A stretch of 64,000 bases of DNA from Pseudarthrobacter sp. NamB4 (GCF_005796185.1 NZ_VAHM01000020.1:1-64000), one strand, 5' to 3'; shown: positions 8,678 through 17,324, counted from the first letter of the stretch. Numbers and translations: made by a program. Notes: generated from the sequence alone by a model not told the origin.

Positions 8678-8701
8678 GACAATCCGTAAAGTAGTAGAGC
8701 A

Positions 8702-8716
8702 ATATGTTCGACATAT
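8702..8716. promoter_or_regulatory. palindrome in the pucR-like/permease divergent promoter
   Basis: ATATGTTCGACATAT is a perfect 6-3-6 inverted repeat in an AT-rich pocket midway between the two divergent starts. It is the best operator candidate for the PucR-family protein. No search for further copies was possible. Confidence 0.5.
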
Positions 8717-8785
8717 CGTATCTTGTTGCTTGTGACGGGGGCCACATAGCCTTGTGAGTATCCATCCACCTCATGGAGGCTCCCC

Positions 8786-10306
8786 ATGCAAGAAAAGCTT
8801 TCTACAGCAGCGCAACGGCGCGCGGCTGATGCAAACAACAACACTGCGGCGGACCACGAAGCCTGGCTCCAGCCCATCCCCGAATCCGCCCGCACCCGCA
8901 AAGTCTCCGGCCAGTTCTGGATCTGGGCGGGCGCCAACCTCGCTCCGATCAACTGGGTGCTGGGGGCGCTCGGCATCCACCTGGGGCTCGGCTTTGCGGA
9001 CACTGTGACCGTCCTGGTCCTGGGCAACCTGATCGGCATGCTCCTCTTCGGCTGCTTCGTGCTCCTTGGCCAGAAGACCGGCGCCACCGGCATGGTCCTG
9101 GCCCGCGCGGCATTCGGTCGCCGCGGCAATTACCTTCCGGCCGCCATCCAGGCATTGCTGGTCATCGGCTGGTGCGCCGTCAACACCTGGATCATCCTGG
9201 ACCTGGTGATGGCATTGTTCGGCACCCTCGGCTGGGTGGATCCGGAGGCGCAGAACTATGGCTGGAAGATCGCCGTGGCCACGGGGATCATGGCGGCGCA
9301 GGTGGCCATCGCCTGGTTCGGGTACAAGGCTATCGCCGCGTTCGAAAAGTGGACCGTCCCGCCCACCATCGTCATCCTGGCCGTCATGTCCGCCGTCGCC
9401 TGGTTCGGCATGGAGATCAACTGGTCCTACGCGGGTCCGGCCGGCGCCATTCTGGAAGGCTCGGAGCGGATCGCCGCCATGAGCGCCGTGATGACCGCTA
9501 TTGGCATCGGATGGGGCATCACCTGGTTCACCTATGCCGCCGATTACTCCCGCTTTGTCAGCACCTCGGTGCCCAGGAAAAAGGTCTACCTGGCCTCGGT
9601 CCTGGGGCAGTTCATCCCGGTGGTCTGGCTCGGCATCCTTGGTGCCAGCCTGGCCACGAACAGCGGCGAGGTTGACCCTGGGAAGCTGATCGTGCAGAAC
9701 TTCGGCGTTCTGGCCCTGCCGGTGCTCCTGATGGTGCTGCACGGCCCCATCGCCACCAACATCCTGAACATCTACACGTTCTCCGTGGCCACCCAAGCGC
9801 TGGACATCTCCATCAGCCGCCGCAAGCTGAACCTGTTCGTCGGCGTCTTCTCGCTGGCCGCCGTCGTCTTCTTCATCTTCCAGGAGGACTTTGCCGCTGT
9901 CCTGGACGCCTGGCTCATCGGCCTGGTGGCCTGGGTGGCCGCCTGGGGCGGGGTCATGCTGGTGCACTATTTCTGGCTGGAGAAGCGCTGGCCGGGCGAC
10001 CCCCAACGGCTGTTCGACGGCGTCGGCACTTCCCGGCTCCCCGGTATCAACTGGGCGGGCGTTACCTCCCTCCTGGCCGGCATCTTCGCCACCTGGCTGT
10101 TTATGTACGGCCTGATCCCCGTCATGCAGGGCCCCATCGCAGTGGCGCTGGGCGGCTGGGACCTGTCTTGGCTGGCAGGCGGCCTGACCAGCGCGGGCGT
10201 CTACGCAGTGCTCGGCCCGCGTGCGCACATTCGGTACGTCGGCTCCAAGAACCGCGTTGCCGCCGAGCCGGAGGGCACCGGCAACACGGTCATCCCGGTC
10301 CTCTGA
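8786..10306 (+). CDS. NCS1-family nucleobase/ureide permease
   Basis: 506 aa inner-membrane protein with about 12 hydrophobic segments, matching the purine-cytosine permease/NCS1 family: WAGANLAPINWVLGAL in TM1, GMVLARAAFGRRGNYLPA after TM2 and FTYAADYSRFV in the middle. NCS1 members are sodium- or proton-coupled symporters for cytosine, purines, allantoin, uracil or hydantoins. ATG 8786 has GGAGG 6 bases upstream. The PucR regulator upstream and the PuuE-like hydrolase downstream suggest a ureide, hydantoin or cyclic-imide substrate (inference). Confidence 0.88.
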   Translation: MQEKLSTAAQRRAADANNNTAADHEAWLQPIPESARTRKVSGQFWIWAGANLAPINWVLGALGIHLGLGFADTVTVLVLGNLIGMLLFGCFVLLGQKTGATGMVLARAAFGRRGNYLPAAIQALLVIGWCAVNTWIILDLVMALFGTLGWVDPEAQNYGWKIAVATGIMAAQVAIAWFGYKAIAAFEKWTVPPTIVILAVMSAVAWFGMEINWSYAGPAGAILEGSERIAAMSAVMTAIGIGWGITWFTYAADYSRFVSTSVPRKKVYLASVLGQFIPVVWLGILGASLATNSGEVDPGKLIVQNFGVLALPVLLMVLHGPIATNILNIYTFSVATQALDISISRRKLNLFVGVFSLAAVVFFIFQEDFAAVLDAWLIGLVAWVAAWGGVMLVHYFWLEKRWPGDPQRLFDGVGTSRLPGINWAGVTSLLAGIFATWLFMYGLIPVMQGPIAVALGGWDLSWLAGGLTSAGVYAVLGPRAHIRYVGSKNRVAAEPEGTGNTVIPVL

Positions 10307-10328
10307 CCCTTTCCTTCCACTCTCTTCA

Positions 10329-10351
10329 GGCGGGCCCGTTGCGGGCCCGCC
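10329..10351 (+). other. GC-rich hairpin between permease and hydrolase genes
   Basis: GGCGGGCCCG (10329-10338) and CGGGCCCGCC (10342-10351) form a perfect 10-bp stem with a 3-base loop, directly before the Shine-Dalgarno GAAAGGAC of the next gene. There is no T-run, so it is more likely an mRNA processing or stability element than a terminator. Confidence 0.45.
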
Positions 10352-10365
10352 GAAAGGACTCCATC

Positions 10366-11313
10366 GTGAACCAGCCCGCCATCGCTGACCTCCTGCATCC
10401 CATCATCTGGCCCGACGGCTACAAGGCAGCCGCGTCCTTCACCTTCGACGTGGACGCGGAATCCTGCACCATAGCCCACGACCCCACCAGCACACGCCGG
10501 ATGTCGCTGATGACCCACCAGTCCTACGGGCCCAAGGTGGCCGTGCCCCGGCTCCTGAAAATTCTGGAACGCCAGGACATCCAAGCCTCCTTCTTCATCC
10601 CCGGCTTTACGGTTGAGTCCTACCCGGACGTGGTCCGCCGGATTGTGGATGGCGGGCATGAAGTGGCGCACCACGGCTACCTGCACGAGCCGATGCAGGG
10701 CATCGACCCGTGCACCGAGGCCAGCTACCTGGACCGGGGCCTCGAGGCCCTGGCGAAAGTGGCGGGCGTCCGTCCGGTGGGTTACCGCGCGCCGTGGTGG
10801 GAGCTGAACTGGCATTCGCCGGGGCTGCTGGCGGACCGGGGGTTCCTCTACGATTCGAGCCTGCTCGACGGCGACGCCCCCTACCGCTTTGCGGTGGCTG
10901 CCGATGATCCCCGCGACATCGTGGAGATCCCGGTGGACTGGGCCCTGGACGACTGGGAGCAGTACGCGTTCTACCCGGGCGTGACCGGCAGCGGTGTCAT
11001 CGAGAGCCCGGCGAAGGTGCTGGAGATGTGGACGCTGGAGGCCGAGGCGCACCACTCCCAGGGCAGCTGCTTCGTCCTGACCAACCACCCGTTCATCTCG
11101 GGCCGGCCGTCAAAGGCGGTGGCGCTGGAACAGCTGATTGAGCGGGTGAAGGCCATGGACGGCATGTGGGTGACCACCATGGAGAAGATCGCGGAGCACA
11201 CCAAGGCCACGGTGAACGAAATCCACAGCCATGCCCGGATCGAGGTACCCACGTTTCCCGGCGCCGGTGCGCAGTTTGAGCCTGCAAGGGTGCGGGAGGG
11301 TGCGCTGAAGTAG
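10366..11313 (+). CDS. polysaccharide deacetylase-family (PuuE-like) hydrolase
   Basis: 315 aa with a NodB fold: TFDVDAES carries the metal-binding Asp, GHEVAHHGYLHE the His pair, and YRAPWWELNW the conserved Arg motif. This branch (PuuE allantoinase, imidase-type enzymes, some peptidoglycan deacetylases) acts on small C-N ring compounds as well as on glycans. No signal peptide is present, which argues for a cytosolic substrate. GTG 10366 follows GAAAGGAC. It shares a transcript with the permease and ends at a strong terminator. The likely role is hydrolysis of the imported ureide or imide; the substrate is inferred only. Confidence 0.82.
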   Translation: MNQPAIADLLHPIIWPDGYKAAASFTFDVDAESCTIAHDPTSTRRMSLMTHQSYGPKVAVPRLLKILERQDIQASFFIPGFTVESYPDVVRRIVDGGHEVAHHGYLHEPMQGIDPCTEASYLDRGLEALAKVAGVRPVGYRAPWWELNWHSPGLLADRGFLYDSSLLDGDAPYRFAVAADDPRDIVEIPVDWALDDWEQYAFYPGVTGSGVIESPAKVLEMWTLEAEAHHSQGSCFVLTNHPFISGRPSKAVALEQLIERVKAMDGMWVTTMEKIAEHTKATVNEIHSHARIEVPTFPGAGAQFEPARVREGALK

Positions 11314-11322
11314 CCCCGTCAC

Positions 11323-11372
11323 GGGCAATGACGGACGACGGCGGGACCTCCCGCCGTCGTCCGTCATTGCCC
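11323..11372. terminator. bidirectional terminator between convergent genes
   Basis: Perfect 23-bp stem (11323-11345 with 11350-11372) and 4-base loop, core ACGACGGCGGG/CCCGCCGTCGT. It serves the hydrolase (+) and the universal stress protein (-). Confidence 0.88.
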
Positions 11373-11399
11373 TGGGTGCCGCAGGGCCTTTAGGGACTG

Positions 11400-11822
11400 T
11401 CAGTCCTCGTAAGTGTTGGCGATGTAGACATCACAGGGGGCGTTGTGCGCCACGCTGTTCGCGACGCTGCCCAAGAGCCGGCCGATGCCGCGCATCCTCC
11501 GGTTGCCCACCACGATCAGTTGAGCGTCCAAGCGGATGGCTTCCCTGATGAGGGAGTCGGCGGGCTTGCCGCGGGCGGCGAAGTGCGTCACCTGCACTCC
11601 CGGGCGCGATGCTGCCAGTGATTTCGCAACGTTTTCGGCGCTGTCCGCGCTGAAGACCTTCACCTGGTCGGAGCCGACCCCGAAGGTTTCCGGGGTGTCG
11701 CTCTCGAAGGCGGTGACGATGTGGAGTGGGGCTCCCAGCTTTTCCGCCAGTCCCAGTGCCACCTCCGCGGCCTTCCGGGCCGATGCGCTGCCGTCCACCC
11801 CTACAACAACTTCTCCGCTCAT
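11400..11822 (-). CDS. universal stress protein (UspA family)
   Basis: 140 aa, a single Usp domain of usual length. It starts MSGEVVVGVDGSASARKAAEVA and carries the ATP-binding signature G-2x-G-9x-G-S near the C-terminus (VVGNRRMRGIGRLLGSVANS, in the usual strand-loop-helix). UspA proteins accumulate under starvation and stress and often bind ATP. It stands alone on the minus strand. Confidence 0.92.
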   Translation of the reverse strand: MSGEVVVGVDGSASARKAAEVALGLAEKLGAPLHIVTAFESDTPETFGVGSDQVKVFSADSAENVAKSLAASRPGVQVTHFAARGKPADSLIREAIRLDAQLIVVGNRRMRGIGRLLGSVANSVAHNAPCDVYIANTYED

Positions 11823-11916
11823 GCCTTGCTCCTTTGCTCTCGTCCGTGGTTCAAACGTCCACTGGCCAGTCTAGGGAAGTTCAGGCTGAAGACCCCATGT
11901 CATTTTACGGATGGCG

Positions 11917-13629
11917 TCACTTTGGCGGGGTACGCAGGGGGATCACTTCCGGCGTCTTTCCCGCCCCGAGAACCACCAGGACATGCTGCGCCGTGACTCC
12001 AGCCAAGGCACCCATCACCTCCTGGACTGCCCCGTCCACCGCAAGGGAAGCAGCCCCCTCGGAACCTGGGCCCGAGGGCGAAAGGTCAGCGCCGCCGTCG
12101 TCCGCCCGCAGCCAGACGGTGACCCTGGCGCCGCCCGTCGCTTCGGCAATGCCCCTGGCCAAGACCTCGCCATTCTGCTGGGACCCAATGACCAGGATGA
12201 CCTGTTCAATGGTCTGCTTCCGGGTGGGTTGGACGGCGGCGAGGAGGACCCGGTCGTGCCGCCACAGGGGGAAGTGGTAGCCGGCCACGAGGCCCGCAGC
12301 CACCAGGAGGCCAAGTGGTGCGCGGATGCGGTCAAGAAGGCTGCCTCCCGATACGTCCCCCAAGAGGAACTCGAAGAGCCGGTAGCCGATCACCAGGAGC
12401 GTGATGAGTGAGACCACGGCGCTGACGCCAAAGAACGCCACCAGGTAGATGCGGCGGCCGGGCGGAATGTCGGCAGCAGTTTGAGGCTGCTTCCGGGGCT
12501 TCCACGCGAGCCACCAGAGCGGGCCGCCCACCAGAAGGGAACTGATGCCGCCCAGGAGCAGGGTTCGCGTTGCCCCTCCTGCCAACGGCGACACGGCTGC
12601 GGCCAGCATGGCATTGACAATGACGCCAACACCGGAGGCTGCCGCGGTGAGGGCAACCGCGGACGTGACCAGGAGGCTTGCCCGCACTGTCTCGGGGGAG
12701 CGGCGGCCCGACACCAACCGGTGGTAGCGCCACACAAGCGATCCGATGACTGCTGCAGCAATGGCCGGTGCCAGCGGCTCAAGCAGTTCGTTCATCGGGT
12801 CGTCCCGGTCGAATGCCAGACGGAGGAGCACAAACAGGACCACCCCGGCGCCGCCCAGGGCTGTAATGCCGGCAACAAAGACGCCGACGGTAATCGTGAT
12901 GACGTCAACGAGGCCCGTCCGGAAGCTTCGCCCGCCTTCCCTGAACCAGTGCCACCACCACACGATGATTCCGCCTGCCGCCCACACGAGCGAGCGGAGG
13001 ACGGGGTACCACCAGGGCTCAACGGTCACCGTCAGCGGGAACCCGCGGACCGCGACGTCGAGCAGCCCGCCGAGCGCGGCGATGCCGGCTCCGGCGCCCA
13101 GCAGCAGGCCAAACACCGATCCGACAACGGCCCGCCCATCGTCCAGATGCGACGTCGGCTTCACGGGGTGCTTCCACATCCAGCGGTGCCAGGCCCAGAC
13201 GGCTGCCCAGACTATTCCGTTGGCAAGCGCCGAGGCCCAATCACTGCCGCGCTGCCCTATGAGCGACGACGCGAGCCCGAGAAAGGCTGTGGTGAAGACG
13301 ATGAGCGAGACAGCGTACACGGCGGTGATGTAGAGGCCCCAGCCTGCAGAGGTGCGCTCCGCCTCGTCATCGAGCCTGCGCCAGACGAACCACCACAACA
13401 GCAGGGCGAGCGGTCCGCCGATCAGTGTGAAGGCCAGGGAGAGGGCAAGCCCGCCGACATCCGAGGACGCCAGAACAGCTCCGGACGTGAAAAGCCGCTC
13501 CAGCAACCCGCTGACGCCGCTGGCCGCGATCACCACCAGGGCAAACAGCAGGGCGTACAGGATCAGCCGGCGCAAGGTGGCCTGGGCGGGAACGGTGGCG
13601 GGGACCGCCAGCCGCGGCGGGGACGTCAT
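11917..13629 (-). CDS. polytopic membrane protein, DUF5671-like
   Basis: 570 aa with at least 12 hydrophobic segments. Repeating units share the pattern of a basic loop, a helix such as LILYALLFALVVIAASGV, then a short Arg-rich stretch before the next helix; this resembles the repeated DUF5671 membrane module. The C-terminal ~110 residues are soluble (VTVWLRADDGGADLSPSG to the end) and probably cytoplasmic. ATG 13629 overlaps the stop of the upstream gene (ATGA), so the two are co-translated. Function unknown; transport and sensing are both possible. Confidence 0.7.
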   Translation of the reverse strand: MTSPPRLAVPATVPAQATLRRLILYALLFALVVIAASGVSGLLERLFTSGAVLASSDVGGLALSLAFTLIGGPLALLLWWFVWRRLDDEAERTSAGWGLYITAVYAVSLIVFTTAFLGLASSLIGQRGSDWASALANGIVWAAVWAWHRWMWKHPVKPTSHLDDGRAVVGSVFGLLLGAGAGIAALGGLLDVAVRGFPLTVTVEPWWYPVLRSLVWAAGGIIVWWWHWFREGGRSFRTGLVDVITITVGVFVAGITALGGAGVVLFVLLRLAFDRDDPMNELLEPLAPAIAAAVIGSLVWRYHRLVSGRRSPETVRASLLVTSAVALTAAASGVGVIVNAMLAAAVSPLAGGATRTLLLGGISSLLVGGPLWWLAWKPRKQPQTAADIPPGRRIYLVAFFGVSAVVSLITLLVIGYRLFEFLLGDVSGGSLLDRIRAPLGLLVAAGLVAGYHFPLWRHDRVLLAAVQPTRKQTIEQVILVIGSQQNGEVLARGIAEATGGARVTVWLRADDGGADLSPSGPGSEGAASLAVDGAVQEVMGALAGVTAQHVLVVLGAGKTPEVIPLRTPPK

Positions 13630-14090
13630 GGTTTCGCCGGCATCCCGGAGCAGGCCATCAGCGGGTACGGCACCTGGCTGATCTTCCAGCTCCCGTCCTC
13701 CCTGGCCAAGGAGAAAATGTCCTCCATCTCATACTCTGAAGGGCCGAAGGGTCCGTTCTGGGACGAGTGGACAATCGAAACCTTCACGGTGGCTGCCTGG
13801 TCGCGCTCCGTCGTCGAAATCAGGACCACACGGGAGGGCAGTGGCTCACCGGAGAAGGAGCCACGGCAGATGCTCCGGGCGGCCTCGGTGAGGTAGGACT
13901 CGGCCGTGGCAGTGTCGCCGTCGATGACTGCGGTGCTGTACCGCTGGACGACTCCTGCCGGGCTGGCCTCATCCAGCGGTTCAGGATCGCCTCTCGAAAA
14001 GACAACGGCAAGGGCCACCACAACCAGCACTCCGATGACGCCGAGCAGCACGAGGAGGATCCGGTCCGGTTTTCGCACTGCATCAGTCAT
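13626..14090 (-). CDS. membrane-anchored NTF2/Rv0361-like domain protein
   Basis: 154 aa from ATG 14090 (MTDAVRKPDR). One transmembrane helix (about residues 10-35, ILLVLLGVIGVLVVVALAV) is followed by an extracytoplasmic domain with the pattern VVQRYSTAVIDGDTATAESYL, as in small NTF2-like lipoproteins and anti-sigma-type sensors of actinobacteria. A GTG 15 bases upstream is an alternative start. It is translationally coupled to the polytopic membrane protein behind it, which suggests that the two act together. Function unknown. Confidence 0.7.
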   Translation of the reverse strand: MTDAVRKPDRILLVLLGVIGVLVVVALAVVFSRGDPEPLDEASPAGVVQRYSTAVIDGDTATAESYLTEAARSICRGSFSGEPLPSRVVLISTTERDQAATVKVSIVHSSQNGPFGPSEYEMEDIFSLAREDGSWKISQVPYPLMACSGMPAKP

Positions 14091-14165
14091 GGCGCCAGTA
14101 TGCACTCTTTGCCCCGCTTTCGCCGGTGTCTTGGGCGCGGGTATTTCCCGCGCCCAACTGGAGCC

Positions 14166-14582
14166 TCATACCGCAGGCGGGGGCCTTTGTGCGAGATGGT
14201 CCTGAAGGACATAGATGGTGCGCTGGGCGCACTGCTTGATCCGGCGGAGGTGCTCGGCGGCAAGCCGGGGAAGGACCACGGCCGGGTCCCCGGTCCTGAC
14301 CTCCTCACGCAGGGATTGTTCGAGGTCCTCGGTAAGCCCCGCCAGCATCTCCGCCCCCACCATCTGGCTGGACGTCTTGAGGCTCAGGACCGCGTCCATG
14401 GCACCGGCAACGTCCCCGGTGGTGAGTGTGAGGCGTACCCGCTGCAGCCTGTGGGGCATGTTGCTGATGTAGTCCTCGATGAATACCTTCCAGACCCCCT
14501 CGTCATCCTCGAGGTCTGCGCGCAGCCGTTCCAGGACTGCCGGATCCAGGAGGGGCCGGGCGTAACCGTTGGACTGCGTCAT
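14166..14582 (-). CDS. stand-alone Hpt-like domain protein lacking the phospho-His
   Basis: 138 aa, all helical, with the layout of a histidine-containing phosphotransfer domain (LLDPAVLERLRADLEDDEG, then a long helix pair). The canonical A-H-x-L-K-(T/S)-S-S motif reads VLSLKTSSQMVGAEML here: residue 66 is Leu (CTG) where the phosphorylated His should be, while the Lys, Ser and Gly around it are kept. It therefore cannot act as a normal phosphorelay protein and may be a binding decoy or adaptor. ATG 14582 has GGAAG about 8 bases upstream. No histidine kinase or response regulator is adjacent. Confidence 0.72.
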   Translation of the reverse strand: MTQSNGYARPLLDPAVLERLRADLEDDEGVWKVFIEDYISNMPHRLQRVRLTLTTGDVAGAMDAVLSLKTSSQMVGAEMLAGLTEDLEQSLREEVRTGDPAVVLPRLAAEHLRRIKQCAQRTIYVLQDHLAQRPPPAV

Positions 14583-14827
14583 GACGGTGCTTCCATGGAC
14601 CCCATGAACCGCCCCCTGACATCCGCAGCACCCACGGCCGTCCGCAGGACTTTCAAAGGACGGTACGGGGAGAGGGGATCGAGGACACGAGTGGCGTGTA
14701 CTCGATTTTCCAAGGGCGCTGCTCGTGCTGGCAGGAGGACAACGGTTCCCTCGACCTTCACATGCGTCCCAGTAATAGCGGTGGAGTGCCGTCGCCATCC
14801 CTTCTGCCCCTCCGGTACCCTGTTGAG

Positions 14828-15673
14828 ATGGTGCGGGGAATGGCAGATTACGGCGCGGAAGCCATCCTGCTCGCGGGCGCGGGGCGGGCACTCCTGCTGC
14901 AGCTTGCCGATCCCCCGGTAGGCCGGGGAGTCCACGAGAACAGCACGTTCACCGGCCGTCCCGTCAACAGGCTCAAGGGAACCCTGACCTACGTCTACGC
15001 CATCGTCTACGGCAACGAGGAGCAGGTCAATGCGGTCCGGCGCCGGGTCAACCGCGCCCACGTGCCGGTCCGCAGGGCAGACAACGGGACCTCGCCCGGG
15101 TACAACGCCTACGATCCCGAATTGCAGCTGTGGGTGGTGGCCACCCTCTATGACACGGCAGTTACAGTCATCGAGAAGATTTACGGACCGCTCGACGACG
15201 AATCGGCCGATGCCATGTACCAGGACTATGCGCGGATCGGCACAGCCCTGCAGCTTCCGGCGGGCATGTGGCCGAAGGACCGGGCCGCCTTCGGACGCTA
15301 CTGGGAAGAGCGGATCGCCAACCTGCGGGCGGAAGACGCCGGCATCCGCGTGGGCCGCGGACTGCTGTACCCGAAGCACACGGCCCTTTGGTACCGTGTC
15401 ATCATTCCGCCGGCAAGGTTCCTCACGGCCGGACTCCTTCCGGAGCAGCTGCGCAAGGACTTCGGCCTGCCGTGGAGCGAACGCCACCAGCGCCGCTTCG
15501 ACAGCACCATGCGCATCCTGTCCGTGGTTTATCCCAAGTTGCCGCAGGGCATCCGGCACTGGTTTAAAAACTACTGCCTGAACAGCCTTGACGCCGAGCT
15601 TCACGGGGAGCCCGGTCCCGCAAAGCAATGGTGGCCCGCCAAACAACGCAAGCCCGCCGGGTCACTGAAGTAG
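14828..15673 (+). CDS. MpaB-like oxygenase (DUF2236 family)
   Basis: 281 aa. The core YDPELQLWVVATLYDTAV followed by YEKIYGPL-type helices matches the DUF2236/MpaB/Lcp superfamily of b-type haem oxygenases. In many members the position after LWV is a haem-pocket His; this protein has Val, as I recall in some actinobacterial relatives, so haem binding must not be assumed. Two ATGs (14828, 14840) are possible, the second with GGGGA spacing. Cytosolic, no signal peptide. Substrate unknown. Confidence 0.7.
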   Translation: MVRGMADYGAEAILLAGAGRALLLQLADPPVGRGVHENSTFTGRPVNRLKGTLTYVYAIVYGNEEQVNAVRRRVNRAHVPVRRADNGTSPGYNAYDPELQLWVVATLYDTAVTVIEKIYGPLDDESADAMYQDYARIGTALQLPAGMWPKDRAAFGRYWEERIANLRAEDAGIRVGRGLLYPKHTALWYRVIIPPARFLTAGLLPEQLRKDFGLPWSERHQRRFDSTMRILSVVYPKLPQGIRHWFKNYCLNSLDAELHGEPGPAKQWWPAKQRKPAGSLK

Positions 15674-15691
15674 GCCGAACGACGGCGGCAC

Positions 15692-16035
15692 CCGCCGCCG
15701 CCCAAGCGGCCGATCAGCTGGCGGACCGTAAGCCTTTCCCGGCGCGCCAGCTGGACGATCCGGGTGTACCGGCTCCTGGCCCCCTCAATCTCGTCCTCGC
15801 TGGGCAGGTTGTCCGGCAGCTGCCGGTCCAGGGGCAGGTCCTCAGGGTCCACCCGCAACGTCTTGGCCAGCTGGATCCGGGCATACTCCGGCTTGATCAG
15901 CCGGTCGAGTTCGCGCTCAAGCTCCAAACCGTCCGCCTTAGTCGCGCCGATGACGGGCACGATGCCCGGCAGGATCTTGATGGTCTCCGGATCCCGGCCG
16001 GCAGCGGTGGTACGGGCATGTGACTGGCCCTGCTG
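15692..16035 (-). pseudogene. remnant of an NtaA/DszA-type flavin monooxygenase
   Basis: About 110 codons are readable in one frame (GRDPETIKILPGIVPVIGAT, then ELDRLIKPEYARIQLAKTL and RLTVRQLIGRLGGG). They correspond to an internal/C-terminal part of FMN-dependent LLM-family monooxygenases of the NtaA/SnaA/DszA group, which are about 430-460 aa. The start, the flavin-binding N-terminal half and the true C-terminus are absent, and a stop (CTA on +, 16036-16038) closes the frame. Its end runs into a broken copy of the local terminator family, consistent with a deletion junction. Confidence 0.65.
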
Positions 16036-16159
16036 CTAGAGGGTTTTGCCGTAACAGGTACTGACAGGGCTTGCCTTGATCTACGTTTCCTCTCCTGGCA
16101 GACGGCTTCATACGCAATGCTGGGAGCTACAGCAGACCGCCGCCACGGAGGAGAAACAC

Positions 16160-17323
16160 ATGCGCCAACGGATCCTCGCCGCTACTGTCCTGGGAACGGG
16201 CATCCTGCTCGCTTCCTGCACTGCCGCCCCCGCCCCGGAGCCGGCCGCCAGTGGCTCTCCTGCCCCCGCGCAGTCCACACCGGCGGCATCTGGTCCGGCT
16301 ACATCCGCCACGCCGTCCACGGAGCCAACCAGCGCGCCAGTCACGACGGCGGCAGCCGCTATAGCCGGAACACCGCAGCAGGTCGCGGCGGACCTGGACG
16401 CCCCGTGGTCCGTGGTGTTCCGCAACGGGAGACCGCTGGTGAGCGAGCGGAACAGCGGGCGGATCCTTGAACTCGCCCCGGACGGATCCGTCCGGCCGAT
16501 CGGTACGGTTGAAGGTGTGGCCGCCCGCGGAGAATCGGGTCTGCTGGGCCTTGCCGTAGGCAGCGGCGGTGATCTCTATGTATATTCGACTGCGGCGGAC
16601 GGGAACCGGGTCCAGCGGTTCGCCGTCACGGGCTCCCCGGGCTCGCTCTCGCTGGGGGAGCCGGACACCCTCCTTGACCGGATACCTTCCGCGAGCATCC
16701 ACGACGGCGGCCGGATCGCCTTTGGTCCGGACGGCATGCTGTACGTGACGGCCGGCGACGCGAGTCAAAGGAACGCCGCCCAGGACCGCGAATCCCTGGC
16801 CGGCAAAATTCTTCGGATGACCCCCAGCGGCGATGTCCCGGCTGACAACCCCTTCCCGGGATCGCTCGTGTACAGCTACGGGCACCGGAACCCGCAGGGG
16901 ATTGCGTGGACGGACGACGGCACCATGTTCGCCACCGAATTCGGCCAGAACACCTGGGACGAACTGAACATCATCACTCCCGGAGCGAACTACGGCTGGC
17001 CCACGGTTGAAGGGATAGCAGACAGGGAGGGTTTCGTGGATCCCGTGCAGCAATGGGAGCCAACCGACGCAAGCCCCAGCGGCATGGCACACGCCGGCGG
17101 GACCCTGTTCATTGCCAATCTCCGGGGACAGGTCCTTCGCTCCGTGCCCGTCTCCGACCCCTCAACCTTCACGGACCACTACAGGCGCGAGTACGGCCGG
17201 ATCCGTGACGTCACGGTCTCCCCGGAGGGACAGCTGTGGTTCCTGACCAACAACACTGACGGACGCGGCGACCCTGAACCCGGGGATGACCGGATTTTCG
17301 CAGTACCGCTGGGCAGGGGCTGA
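16160..17323 (+). CDS. lipoprotein PQQ-type sugar dehydrogenase (glucose/sorbosone dehydrogenase family)
   Basis: 387 aa. A lipoprotein signal (MRQRILAATVLGTG, lipobox LLASC, Cys 19) is followed by a Ala/Pro/Ser/Thr linker of about 50 residues and a six-bladed beta-propeller domain of the GSDH family (WSVVFRNGRPLVSERNSG, GLLGLAVG, ASIHDGGRIAFGPDGMLYVT, SYGHRNPQGIAW, ATEFGQNTWDELN). The His of IHDGGR and the GHRNPQG loop are typical PQQ/active-site features. It oxidises aldose sugars at the outer membrane face of the cell. ATG 16160 has GGAGGAG at ideal spacing. It sits between two gene remnants, so its original partners may have been lost. Confidence 0.88.
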   Translation: MRQRILAATVLGTGILLASCTAAPAPEPAASGSPAPAQSTPAASGPATSATPSTEPTSAPVTTAAAAIAGTPQQVAADLDAPWSVVFRNGRPLVSERNSGRILELAPDGSVRPIGTVEGVAARGESGLLGLAVGSGGDLYVYSTAADGNRVQRFAVTGSPGSLSLGEPDTLLDRIPSASIHDGGRIAFGPDGMLYVTAGDASQRNAAQDRESLAGKILRMTPSGDVPADNPFPGSLVYSYGHRNPQGIAWTDDGTMFATEFGQNTWDELNIITPGANYGWPTVEGIADREGFVDPVQQWEPTDASPSGMAHAGGTLFIANLRGQVLRSVPVSDPSTFTDHYRREYGRIRDVTVSPEGQLWFLTNNTDGRGDPEPGDDRIFAVPLGRG

Positions 17324-17324
17324 C

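Noticed and set aside
8771..10228. 485-residue open frame antisense to the NCS1 permease
   Set aside because: Same shadow composition (Gly/Asp/His/Gln-rich) opposite a clear transporter gene.
12481..13896. 471-residue plus-strand frame opposite the DUF5671-like gene
   Set aside because: Pro/Arg/Gln-rich shadow with no domain; the minus-strand frame has regular membrane helices and an ATGA-coupled neighbour.
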